A DNA stretch of 12,176 nt, from the NCBI GenBank assembly GCA_946633495.1, contig CAMPAX010000050.1, forward strand, positions 1-12,176, in the 5' to 3' direction. Source of the stretch: an uncultured Lachnospiraceae bacterium. Lineage in GTDB: Bacteria > Bacillota > Clostridia > Lachnospirales > Lachnospiraceae. Position 1 is the first letter of the stretch; the number at the start of each line of letters is the position of its first letter. The position numbers and the translations under genes were made by a program. The notes beneath the pieces were generated by a model. It did not search any database and had not been told where the DNA came from. It saw only the letters and a program-made list of their open reading frames with translations. Positions 7,483 through 12,176 of this stretch are shown here, one piece after another.

Positions 7483-7773
7483 TTATTCTGCGTCCGGTTT
7501 CACAATAAGATAACGAATGACATGATCCTGAATCCGAAGCTTTGCCTCAAGCTTTCCCGGCATTTCTGACGGTGCTTCGAACTGGATGAAGTAGTAATAT
7601 CCTTCCTTCATGTCCTGAATCTCGTAAGCCATTCTCTTAAGGCCCTGATCATCTACATTTGTGATGGTCCCACCGTAACGCTCGATACGGCTCTTTGCCT
7701 TCTCAAGAACAGCTTCCTTTGCGTCATCATCAATCTTAGAGCTGATAACCAACGCAACTTCATACTTGTTCAT
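7483..7773 (-). CDS. rpsF: 30S ribosomal protein S6
   Basis: This 96-residue protein is the partner of S18 on the small-subunit platform. The family start MNKYEVALVISSKIDD and the core RYGGTITNVDDQGLKRMAYEI and EGYYYFIQFEA are clear. The ribosome binding site AAAGGAGGT, 7 nt before the ATG, is essentially complete, as expected for a highly translated gene. It is first in rpsF-ssb-rpsR, behind a promoter at 7908-7936 and a leader of about 127 nt. Confidence 0.97.
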   Translation of the reverse strand: MNKYEVALVISSKIDDDAKEAVLEKAKSRIERYGGTITNVDDQGLKRMAYEIQDMKEGYYYFIQFEAPSEMPGKLEAKLRIQDHVIRYLIVKPDAE

Positions 7774-7901
7774 CTTGCTTACCTCCTTTTGGTCTGATGG
7801 CCTCCACTCTATCTGAAAACCGATTCCGAAAATCTGTCACCGGTCTTAAAATATGCGGAAGCAAGGATATGGATCTTTTCCAAGACCCAAAACTATCACA
7901 G
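7774..7901 (-). promoter_or_regulatory. rpsF mRNA leader with stem-loops, possible S6:S18 autoregulatory site
   Basis: The predicted transcript starts near 7901, giving a leader of about 127 nt without a gene. A 7-bp hairpin GGGTCTT-GGAA-AAGATCC lies at 7871-7888. A second weaker structure (ACC/GGT closing a bulge and GATT-TTCGG-AATC) lies at 7819-7844 and includes a CCG in its 5' arm. In several bacteria the S6:S18 complex binds a CCG-bulged hairpin in this leader, but I cannot confirm the consensus here. Confidence 0.35.
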
Positions 7902-7907
7902 AGTTCG

Positions 7908-7936
7908 ATGATATCACAACCCGAATCGAAAATCAA
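7908..7936 (-). promoter_or_regulatory. Sigma-A-type promoter of rpsF-ssb-rpsR
   Basis: The -35 is TTGATT (7936-7931), the spacer 17 bp, and the -10 TATCAT (7913-7908), preceded by a TG at the extended -10 position. It lies 54 nt past the stop of the upstream peptidase gene, so the ribosomal operon has its own promoter. Confidence 0.75.
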
Positions 7937-7989
7937 GTAGATTTTCATTTTCTTATGGATCCGTTTTCTGCCGGAAAATCATCCACTCA

Positions 7990-8892
7990 TCATTTCCCCG
8001 AAAGCGGGAACAGATAGATCCGCTCGATCGGATCGATCATGGTAATCTCCGTGATCGCATTTCCCCGAAGATCGGAATTCCAGAATTTATTATCATGGGA
8101 GTTGTCACCCCAGAAGAATCCGATGTGGCAGTCTGTATTCTCTGCCGACCAATCCGGTTCCAGATACAGCACGTCCCCTTTCCTTGCAATCCCGCTGTCC
8201 AGCAGCTCATCCACGGAATCAAAGGTATAATACCCAACCTCATCCTTACTTGCAAGTTTCCAGTAGCTGACAGCATTCGCATAGCCGCCCCACTGCCCCT
8301 GTTCCGTAAGCAAAGACAGATCTGCTCCGCAGGATTTCATGACATGGGATACAAAGCCGGTGCAGTTCATCCTGCCATCCTCTCCGTATTCCCCGTAAGG
8401 ACGAAGCAGCTGTGACGGATCATCAAAGGCATAGGAGCCGATCAAAAACTCTGTCTTCAGATAATAATCATCGCAATGCTGTTCCAGCCATTGGACCACG
8501 CCGGACGCTCCCAGATACTCATCCAAAGCCGGGCTGCTGAGCGAATACTCACGCGGCGGATCCTGTTCGATTTCTTCCGTCGTTGAAACAGCCTGCTCGG
8601 AACTCCCCTGTTCCGTGGTGACCCCTGCAGGATCCTTTTGTTCCGTGGAACCGTTTATCAAAGCTTCTGTCACTGAGCCGCCCTGCGGTGTATTTGTCAT
8701 GGATCCGTTACCGCTTTCGGCAGCAGTATCCGGCTGGATCACACCGCCTTCCCCTGCAGACGCACTTCCCTGTGTGATCGTCTGCTGTACGCTTCTTTTT
8801 TCGGCCGGAACAAATGCTCCGAGGATCACCATGGTGAGCACCAGCAGTGCCGCAGCCAAAATAATGCCATATTTCTTGTAAGGTTCTTTCAT
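7990..8892 (-). CDS. Membrane-anchored NlpC/P60-like cysteine peptidase (no wall-binding repeats)
   Basis: With ATG 8892 the protein has 300 residues. A Lys-rich tip (MKEPYKKYG) precedes one hydrophobic segment (about 9-28), a Ser/Thr/Gly/Glu-rich linker of about 90 residues suited to spanning the wall, and a C-terminal domain of about 180 residues. That domain has YGEDGRMNCTGF (catalytic Cys177 proposed), RKGDVLYL and TDCHIGFFWGD (His256 proposed), and shares its blocks with the gene at 5119-6573. A peptidoglycan endopeptidase role is inferred. A TTG further upstream (8955) is rejected as start because it lies inside the terminator stem-loop at 8932-8978. GGGAG lies about 10 nt before ATG 8892. 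No confident promoter or downstream terminator is visible. Confidence 0.8.
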   Translation of the reverse strand: MKEPYKKYGIILAAALLVLTMVILGAFVPAEKRSVQQTITQGSASAGEGGVIQPDTAAESGNGSMTNTPQGGSVTEALINGSTEQKDPAGVTTEQGSSEQAVSTTEEIEQDPPREYSLSSPALDEYLGASGVVQWLEQHCDDYYLKTEFLIGSYAFDDPSQLLRPYGEYGEDGRMNCTGFVSHVMKSCGADLSLLTEQGQWGGYANAVSYWKLASKDEVGYYTFDSVDELLDSGIARKGDVLYLEPDWSAENTDCHIGFFWGDNSHDNKFWNSDLRGNAITEITMIDPIERIYLFPLSGK

Positions 8893-8931
8893 CTTATCCC
8901 AACTCCCATAAATACTCAGGATTAATCTGAC

Positions 8932-8978
8932 AAAAAATGTGCCAAGGTCCGGCAAATCTTCCCTACCTTAGCACATTT
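8932..8978 (-). terminator. Rho-independent terminator of the L,D-transpeptidase gene
   Basis: A 14-position stem (AAATGTGCTAAGGT, 8978-8965, with its complement at 8948-8935 and one U-G pair) encloses a 16-nt loop and is followed by TTTTTT. It begins 33 nt past the stop codon at 9011. Confidence 0.92.
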
Positions 8979-9010
8979 CCGATTGTTATTCAAGTGCGTT
9001 TACCTGCGGA

Positions 9011-10975
9011 TCAGTCAACGATCACCACTTTGGAACCTAACGGAATATTATCATACAGATATTTTGCGTCTTCCAGTTTCAAACGTACACAGCCATGAGA
9101 CGTAGGTTTTCCAAGTCTGGAATCCGCACATACCTCCGGCTTCGATGTCAATGTATACGGTGATGAATGGAACAGATACTCTCCGCCGATAAATCCGGTA
9201 GCATACCAGCACCGATATCCAAAGCTGTCAAAGGAGAGATCATGGATCGTAGTCCGATATTCACCCTTCGGCGTCGGATGATCCTTCGTACCGGTGGAAC
9301 AGATAAACTCACGCACCGCCAGCCAGTTATCCTTCGAGCCCTTAAACAGCGTCAGTTTCTGTTCGGACAGATCCACCCAGAACAAGTAGGAAGTATTACT
9401 GGAATAACTCTGGACCGCTTTTGCAGCTGAGCTGACTACAATATCCCCATTGGCATCCGCATAATACCGTCCGCCATCATATTCAACGTTCACCAGGGTC
9501 TCAAAAGCACCCGTGGAATCCGCATAGTGATATACACCGTCTGTATCTCTCAGCATGCCGTAAAGCAGCTTTCCTTCTTTCCCGAGGTAGTACTTCTTTC
9601 CGCCAACCTCTACGACTTTGGACTGATACAGCCAGCCGGAAGGACTCACATAATACCATTCTCCGCCGAACTTCACCCAGCCGGCAGCGGTTTTTACGAT
9701 GCCGGAATCATTTACATACCAGAGCTTCTCATCCGCCGACTTGATACCCTTGCCCGAAAGGATTCCATCACTTCCCATAAAATAGGATTTGGAACCCACC
9801 TTAACCACATGGCTCCGGGCCAGACCGCCGCCGCTCTGATTATAGTACCAGTGTCCTTTATACTCGATCCAGCCCGCCTTCGTCGACATGGTTCCGTCTT
9901 TTTTGAAATAATACATTCCGTCGCCATAAGCGATGACAGCCGACGTCACCATACCATTTTCGCCGAGATAATACCGTTCACCTTTTGAGCTCACCAGTGT
10001 ATTCCAGAGTACGGTTCCATTCGCGTCCGCAAGATACCACGCCCCGCTATATTGGAACCAGCCCGCACTTTTTATCTTTCCGTTCTTATCGAAATACCGG
10101 AGCTTCCCGTCCACCGTACGAAGGGTCTCCGTCAGTGTTCCGTCAGGTCCCACATAGTATTTCGTATTTCCGGAAGAAATGACCTGATCGGTACAGATCG
10201 CGCCATTCTCATCCGTATAATACCAGATTCCATTATACATGATCCATCTGGCCTTCTTTAATACTTTCCCGCTCTTATTAAAATAGTATCTTTTTCCGTT
10301 TACAGACAGGATCGCCTCCGTAAGGGTTCCGTCCTCACCTACATAATACATATTATTCTCGGAACTGATCACCTTCTTTATGGCAATCTTTCCGTTCTTA
10401 TCCGCAAAATACCAGTCGCCGTCCACCTTTACCCAGCCTGCGGCAACGCCGGTGCCTGTCTCATCGAAGTAATACAATTCCCCGTCATACTTCAGAAGAC
10501 CTTTCGTCAACGCACCGTCAGATCCCGCATGATAGATATTGGATCCGCACCAGAACACCCGGTCCGTCCGGATCGCACCGCCTGACTCGGTAAAATACCA
10601 CACTCCATCCACATCAAGCCAGCCGAATTTCGTCTGAACATAACCATCGTTCGACGCGTAATATTTCGCTCCGTCCACATAGAAGAAACCTGTCAGCATC
10701 TTCCCGTCAGCATCAAAATAAAATGTATTCTTTCCGATCTTTGAGAACTGGTTTTTCAAGATGCTTCCGTCATCCGAAGCAAAATACCAGACTCCATCGA
10801 TCTGAACCCATTTGGATATGAGCAGGTTGTCCTCACCATCATATGCATATGTGATTCCATCGACCTCTCTCAGCTCCCGATCACCGGCAGCCAGAGCCGG
10901 CGTCGAAAAACACAGCATTCCAAGAATCACAGCGCCCGCCGCACAGGAAAGCATTGTACGTTTTCCACTTTTCAT
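9011..10975 (-). CDS. Secreted L,D-transpeptidase (YkuD) with 23 wall-binding repeats
   Basis: The protein has 654 residues. A signal peptide (about 1-29, ending STPALA-A) is followed by about 23 aromatic repeats of 20-22 residues (roughly 35-525) and a C-terminal YkuD domain (about 530-654). The catalytic motif is SHGCVRL with Cys629 and His627, preceded by His603 in YLFHSS. YkuD enzymes make 3-3 cross-links between diaminopimelate residues or attach proteins to peptidoglycan; 3-3 cross-linking is the simplest inference with dapL in the same window. The repeats follow a three-unit pattern: every third unit has Gly-x-Trp-Tyr (for example GVWYF, GDWYF, GHWYY). The ATG at 10975 is chosen over a TTG 21 nt upstream because GAGGTG is well spaced before it and the signal peptide starts there. 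The gene has its own promoter and terminator. Confidence 0.93.
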   Translation of the reverse strand: MKSGKRTMLSCAAGAVILGMLCFSTPALAAGDRELREVDGITYAYDGEDNLLISKWVQIDGVWYFASDDGSILKNQFSKIGKNTFYFDADGKMLTGFFYVDGAKYYASNDGYVQTKFGWLDVDGVWYFTESGGAIRTDRVFWCGSNIYHAGSDGALTKGLLKYDGELYYFDETGTGVAAGWVKVDGDWYFADKNGKIAIKKVISSENNMYYVGEDGTLTEAILSVNGKRYYFNKSGKVLKKARWIMYNGIWYYTDENGAICTDQVISSGNTKYYVGPDGTLTETLRTVDGKLRYFDKNGKIKSAGWFQYSGAWYLADANGTVLWNTLVSSKGERYYLGENGMVTSAVIAYGDGMYYFKKDGTMSTKAGWIEYKGHWYYNQSGGGLARSHVVKVGSKSYFMGSDGILSGKGIKSADEKLWYVNDSGIVKTAAGWVKFGGEWYYVSPSGWLYQSKVVEVGGKKYYLGKEGKLLYGMLRDTDGVYHYADSTGAFETLVNVEYDGGRYYADANGDIVVSSAAKAVQSYSSNTSYLFWVDLSEQKLTLFKGSKDNWLAVREFICSTGTKDHPTPKGEYRTTIHDLSFDSFGYRCWYATGFIGGEYLFHSSPYTLTSKPEVCADSRLGKPTSHGCVRLKLEDAKYLYDNIPLGSKVVIVD

Positions 10976-11048
10976 ACTCTCACCTCTCCTATTCAATCCA
11001 CCACAACGTCCACCCTTATCACCCGGCCGACACTATATTTGAATCAGA

Positions 11049-11081
11049 ATAGTGCCCGTTCATGATACTCACTTGCACTAT
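11049..11081 (-). repeat. Inverted repeat in the L,D-transpeptidase leader
   Basis: Perfect 7-bp arms ATAGTGC (11049-11055) and GCACTAT (11075-11081) enclose 19 nt in the predicted 5' untranslated region. It could be an RNA stem-loop or an operator. The rest of the gene-free stretch 10976-11048 shows only the ribosome binding site. Confidence 0.45.
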
Positions 11082-11111
11082 CCTTCCATACACCGCAATG
11101 TACCGTAATCC

Positions 11112-11158
11112 TTGTTAATTTCGCGGATGTAACTTCGTTTTCGAAATTTACATAACAA
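11112..11158 (-). repeat. Nested palindrome at the predicted L,D-transpeptidase transcription start
   Basis: Outer arms TTGTT/AACAA (11112-11116 and 11154-11158) enclose inner arms ATGTAA/TTACAT (11127-11132 and 11148-11153), then TTCG/CGAA around an AAAA loop. The element starts at the -10 and fills the first 40 or so nt of the predicted transcript. It may act as a 5' stabilising hairpin or protein-binding site. Confidence 0.5.
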
Positions 11159-11186
11159 CTATACACCATTTCCAACCGGCTTGCAA
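11158..11186 (-). promoter_or_regulatory. Candidate promoter of the L,D-transpeptidase gene
   Basis: The -35 is TTGCAA (11186-11181), the spacer 17 bp, and the -10 TATAGT (11163-11158). It predicts a leader of about 175 nt. It is the best-spaced pair in the 317-bp gap between the ATG at 10975 and the tRNA terminator. Confidence 0.55.
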
Positions 11187-11189
11187 GAA

Positions 11190-11203
11190 CTGTTCCAAAA
11201 CAG
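11190..11203 (-). promoter_or_regulatory. Possible operator just upstream of the L,D-transpeptidase -35
   Basis: CTGTT and AACAG form a perfect 5-bp inverted repeat around 4 nt, starting 3 nt upstream of the proposed -35. The location suits a regulator, but the short arms could be chance. Confidence 0.25.
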
Positions 11204-11246
11204 CACAAACCTTAATCAAAGCAGCGATTTTGAGCGCCATAGGTAC

Positions 11247-11286
11247 AAGGAGGGGCCCGCACGCGCAGCGTGTGGGAAGATCCCTT
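11247..11286. repeat. Palindromic element, copy 1
   Basis: A nested hairpin has outer arms AAGG/CCTT (11247-11250 and 11283-11286) and inner 9-bp arms at 11256-11264 and 11268-11276 closing a GCA triloop. It is clearly related to the element at 11710-11751: both share GGGGCCCGC, AGCGTG and GGGAAG in the same order. Just upstream (11221-11240) the bases AGCGATTTTG-A-GCGCC resemble 11823-11837 of the hairpin array, suggesting a larger shared unit. Confidence 0.6.
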
Positions 11287-11292
11287 ACAAAT

Positions 11293-11315
11293 AAAAAAAC
11301 CTCACAACAGTGAGG
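11293..11315 (-). terminator. Rho-independent terminator of the tRNA cluster
   Basis: CCTCAC-TGTT-GTGAGG (11315-11300) is followed by seven T (11299-11293). It begins 11 nt past the 3' end of tRNA-Phe. Confidence 0.93.
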
Positions 11316-11325
11316 AATAAAAAAG

Positions 11326-11398
<73 letters not shown>

Positions 11399-11406
11399 AA
11401 AAAAAG

Positions 11407-11480
11407 TAGCGGGGACAGGATTTGAACCTGTGACCTTCGGGTTATGAGCCCGACGAGCTTCCGAGCTGCTCCACCCCGCG
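11407..11480 (-). tRNA. Initiator tRNA-fMet (CAT)
   Basis: The 74-nt cloverleaf has anticodon loop CTCATAA. Initiator hallmarks are visible: three G-C pairs at the foot of the anticodon stem (TCGGG/CCCGA) and an unpaired position 1-72. The mismatch here is C1-U72 rather than the usual C1-A72. Discriminator is A73; CCA is not encoded. Confidence 0.95.
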
Positions 11481-11505
11481 TTATTAAATATTCCCGAAGG
11501 AATCG

Positions 11506-11587
11506 TGGGCGGAGGTGGATTCGAACCACCGAAGCAACTTGCAGCAGATTTACAGTCTGTCCCCTTTGGCCACTCGGGAATCCGCCC
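11506..11587 (-). tRNA. tRNA-Tyr (GTA)
   Basis: The 82-nt class II tRNA has a long variable arm, acceptor GGGCGGA/TCCGCCC, discriminator A73 and anticodon loop CTGTAAA (GTA). CCA is not encoded. Confidence 0.96.
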
Positions 11588-11589
11588 AT

Positions 11590-11631
11590 TCAAAACTATG
11601 AAGTTTTGATTTGCCTTATGGTTAAGGCAAA
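11590..11631. repeat. Two back-to-back perfect hairpins between tRNA-Thr and tRNA-Tyr
   Basis: The first has 7-bp arms TCAAAAC (11590-11596) and GTTTTGA (11603-11609). The second, adjoining it, has 8-bp arms TTTGCCTT (11610-11617) and AAGGCAAA (11624-11631). Both have 6-nt loops, and together they fill almost the whole spacer, the second touching the tRNA-Thr discriminator. Neither is followed by a T-run on the minus strand, so they are more likely processing or DNA-level elements than terminators. Confidence 0.6.
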
Positions 11632-11703
11632 GCCGATGATCGGACTCGAACCGATAACCTGCTGATTACAAATCAGCTGCTCTGCCAATTGAGCCACATC
11701 GGC
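11631..11703 (-). tRNA. tRNA-Thr (TGT)
   Basis: The 73-nt cloverleaf has acceptor GCCGATG/CATCGGC, anticodon loop TTTGTAA (TGT) and T-loop TTCGAGT. The discriminator position reads T73. CCA is not encoded. Confidence 0.95.
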
Positions 11704-11709
11704 ATATGG

Positions 11710-11751
11710 TTTAGGAAGGGGCCCGCGCGAAGCGTGGGAAGGTCTCCTAAA
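11710..11751. repeat. Palindromic element, copy 2
   Basis: A nested hairpin has perfect outer arms TTTAGGA/TCCTAAA (11710-11716 and 11745-11751) and inner arms CCCGCGC/GCGTGGG (11722-11728 and 11732-11738) closing a GAA triloop. It is homologous to 11247-11286 with stem-preserving differences. Confidence 0.65.
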
Positions 11752-11848
11752 TCCGAGCGAAGCGAGGACGCATTCTGCGAAGCAGAATCAGGATTTACTT
11801 TGTAAATCCTGCAAAATCGTGAAGCGATTTTGGCGCCGGGTTTGCGCC
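11752..11848. repeat. Tandem array of GNA-triloop hairpins between tRNA-Val and tRNA-Thr
   Basis: Consecutive stem-loops follow copy 2 almost without gaps. They are TCCGAGC-GAA-GCGAGGA (11752-11768, with tandem G-A mismatches), ATTCTGC-GAA-GCAGAAT (11772-11788), 9-bp arms with a TTT loop (11790-11810), 9-bp arms with a GAA loop (11812-11832), and GGCGC/GCGCC (11832-11848). The core GCGAAGC appears twice exactly and close variants twice. They are transcribed within the tRNA precursor. No protein-coding sense is seen. Confidence 0.65.
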
Positions 11849-11859
11849 ACTCTTTCAAC

Positions 11860-11932
11860 TGGGACCTATAGGGCTCGAACCTATGACCCTCTGTTTGTAA
11901 GACAGATGCTCTCCCAACTGAGCTAAGATCCC
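11860..11932 (-). tRNA. tRNA-Val (TAC)
   Basis: The 73-nt cloverleaf has acceptor GGGATCT/AGGTCCC with one U-G pair, discriminator A73, anticodon loop CTTACAA (TAC) and T-loop TTCGAGC. CCA is not encoded. Confidence 0.96.
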
Positions 11933-11973
11933 ATAAGCTCATCAGATTCATTTCGTCGTTCTGATAAACAAAA

Positions 11974-12047
11974 CGACCCAGACGGGACTTGAACCCGTGA
12001 CCTCCGCCGTGACAGGGCGGCGCTCTAACCAACTGAGCCACTGGGCC
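11974..12047 (-). tRNA. tRNA-Asp (GTC)
   Basis: The 74-nt cloverleaf has acceptor GGCCCAG/CTGGGTC, anticodon loop CTGTCAC (GTC) and G73, the expected discriminator for Asp. It is the first tRNA of the cluster. The 41-nt spacer to tRNA-Val holds a 6-bp inverted repeat ATCAGA/TCTGAT. Confidence 0.96.
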
Positions 12048-12081
12048 ATGTGCTCTTTGAAAACTTCACACTGACTTACTT

Positions 12082-12110
12082 ATTATAACCATTTCATATC
12101 GACTTGACAA
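12082..12110 (-). promoter_or_regulatory. Strong promoter of the tRNA cluster
   Basis: The -35 is TTGTCA (12110-12105), the spacer 17 bp, and the -10 a consensus TATAAT (12087-12082). The predicted start is about 27 nt before tRNA-Asp. AT-rich sequence directly upstream (12111-12123) may act as an UP element. Confidence 0.88.
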
Positions 12111-12174
12111 GTTATTTTTAACTACGAATCAAACCTGTGATCCATCGATCACTCTTGCTTTTCTCAGGAAAAGC
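12110..12174. repeat. Three short inverted repeats upstream of the tRNA promoter
   Basis: AGTTA/TAACT lies at 12110-12123, GTGATC/GATCAC around CATC at 12137-12152, and GCTTTTC/GAAAAGC around TCAG at 12157-12174. The last may belong to a terminator or leader of a feature beyond the window edge. No gene is visible here. Confidence 0.4.
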
Positions 12175-12176
12175 CC

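Noticed and set aside
7760..7948. Small minus-strand frame of 62 codons upstream of rpsF
   Set aside because: It covers the rpsF promoter (its ATG is upstream of the -35) and overlaps the rpsF start in another frame, so it is not in the predicted transcript.
8893..8955. Longer N-terminus for the 300-residue peptidase from a TTG at 8955
   Set aside because: The TTG and part of the extension lie in the terminator hairpin of the upstream gene, and the extension spoils the Lys-rich/hydrophobic anchor that begins at ATG 8892.
11710..11848. Possible CRISPR-like array
   Set aside because: Units differ in sequence and length, there are no uniform repeats or spacers, and each unit is itself a hairpin within a tRNA operon.
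12157..12174. Terminator-like hairpin at the right edge
   Set aside because: No T-run follows on the minus strand and the window ends 2 nt after it on the plus strand, so it is recorded only as an inverted repeat.

Overview
The window looks like chromosomal DNA of a Gram-positive clostridium, most likely Lachnospiraceae. The evidence is the rpsF-ssb-rpsR operon, a zinc-type S18, an LL-diaminopimelate aminotransferase, vegetative promoters with AGGAGG-type ribosome binding sites, and several secreted proteins built from choline/glucan-binding-type aromatic repeats. Family placement is inference. All supported genes lie on the minus strand, so transcription runs right to left and the regions below are given in that order.

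(1) 12176-11293: a strong sigma-A promoter (TTGTCA/17/TATAAT) drives six tRNAs in the order Asp(GTC), Val(TAC), Thr(TGT), Tyr(GTA), initiator Met(CAT), Phe(GAA), closed by a rho-independent terminator. The Val-Thr spacer is packed with five or more consecutive stem-loops, most with a three-base GAA loop. A related palindrome lies just beyond the terminator.

(2) 11286-9011: a promoter and a palindrome-rich leader of about 175 nt precede a secreted 654-residue L,D-transpeptidase (YkuD) with 23 wall-binding repeats, ending at a strong terminator (8932-8978). Next is a membrane-anchored NlpC/P60-like cysteine peptidase (7990-8892).

(3) 7936-6631: the rpsF-ssb-rpsR operon (ribosomal S6, single-strand DNA-binding protein, S18), with its own promoter, a leader of about 127 nt and a terminator.

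(4) 6629-1: an envelope block behind another good promoter. It holds a membrane-anchored protein with 12 wall-binding repeats and a paralogous NlpC/P60-like domain, then dapL (the diaminopimelate branch of lysine and peptidoglycan synthesis), rfbF-rfbG-rfbH (first steps of CDP-3,6-dideoxyhexose synthesis), and the N-terminal 152 residues of another secreted repeat protein. That last gene starts inside the end of rfbH and runs off the window. No convincing terminator is visible between 6573 and 1, so this may be one transcript. DapL supplies meso-diaminopimelate, L,D-transpeptidases cross-link it, NlpC/P60-like enzymes cut beside it, the Rfb enzymes supply an unusual nucleotide sugar for a surface glycan, and the repeat proteins probably bind wall glycopolymers.

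The least ordinary parts are the GNA-loop hairpin array and its related palindrome around the tRNAs, the coupled start of the surface protein inside rfbH, and the paired peptidase paralogues on either side of a ribosomal-protein operon.
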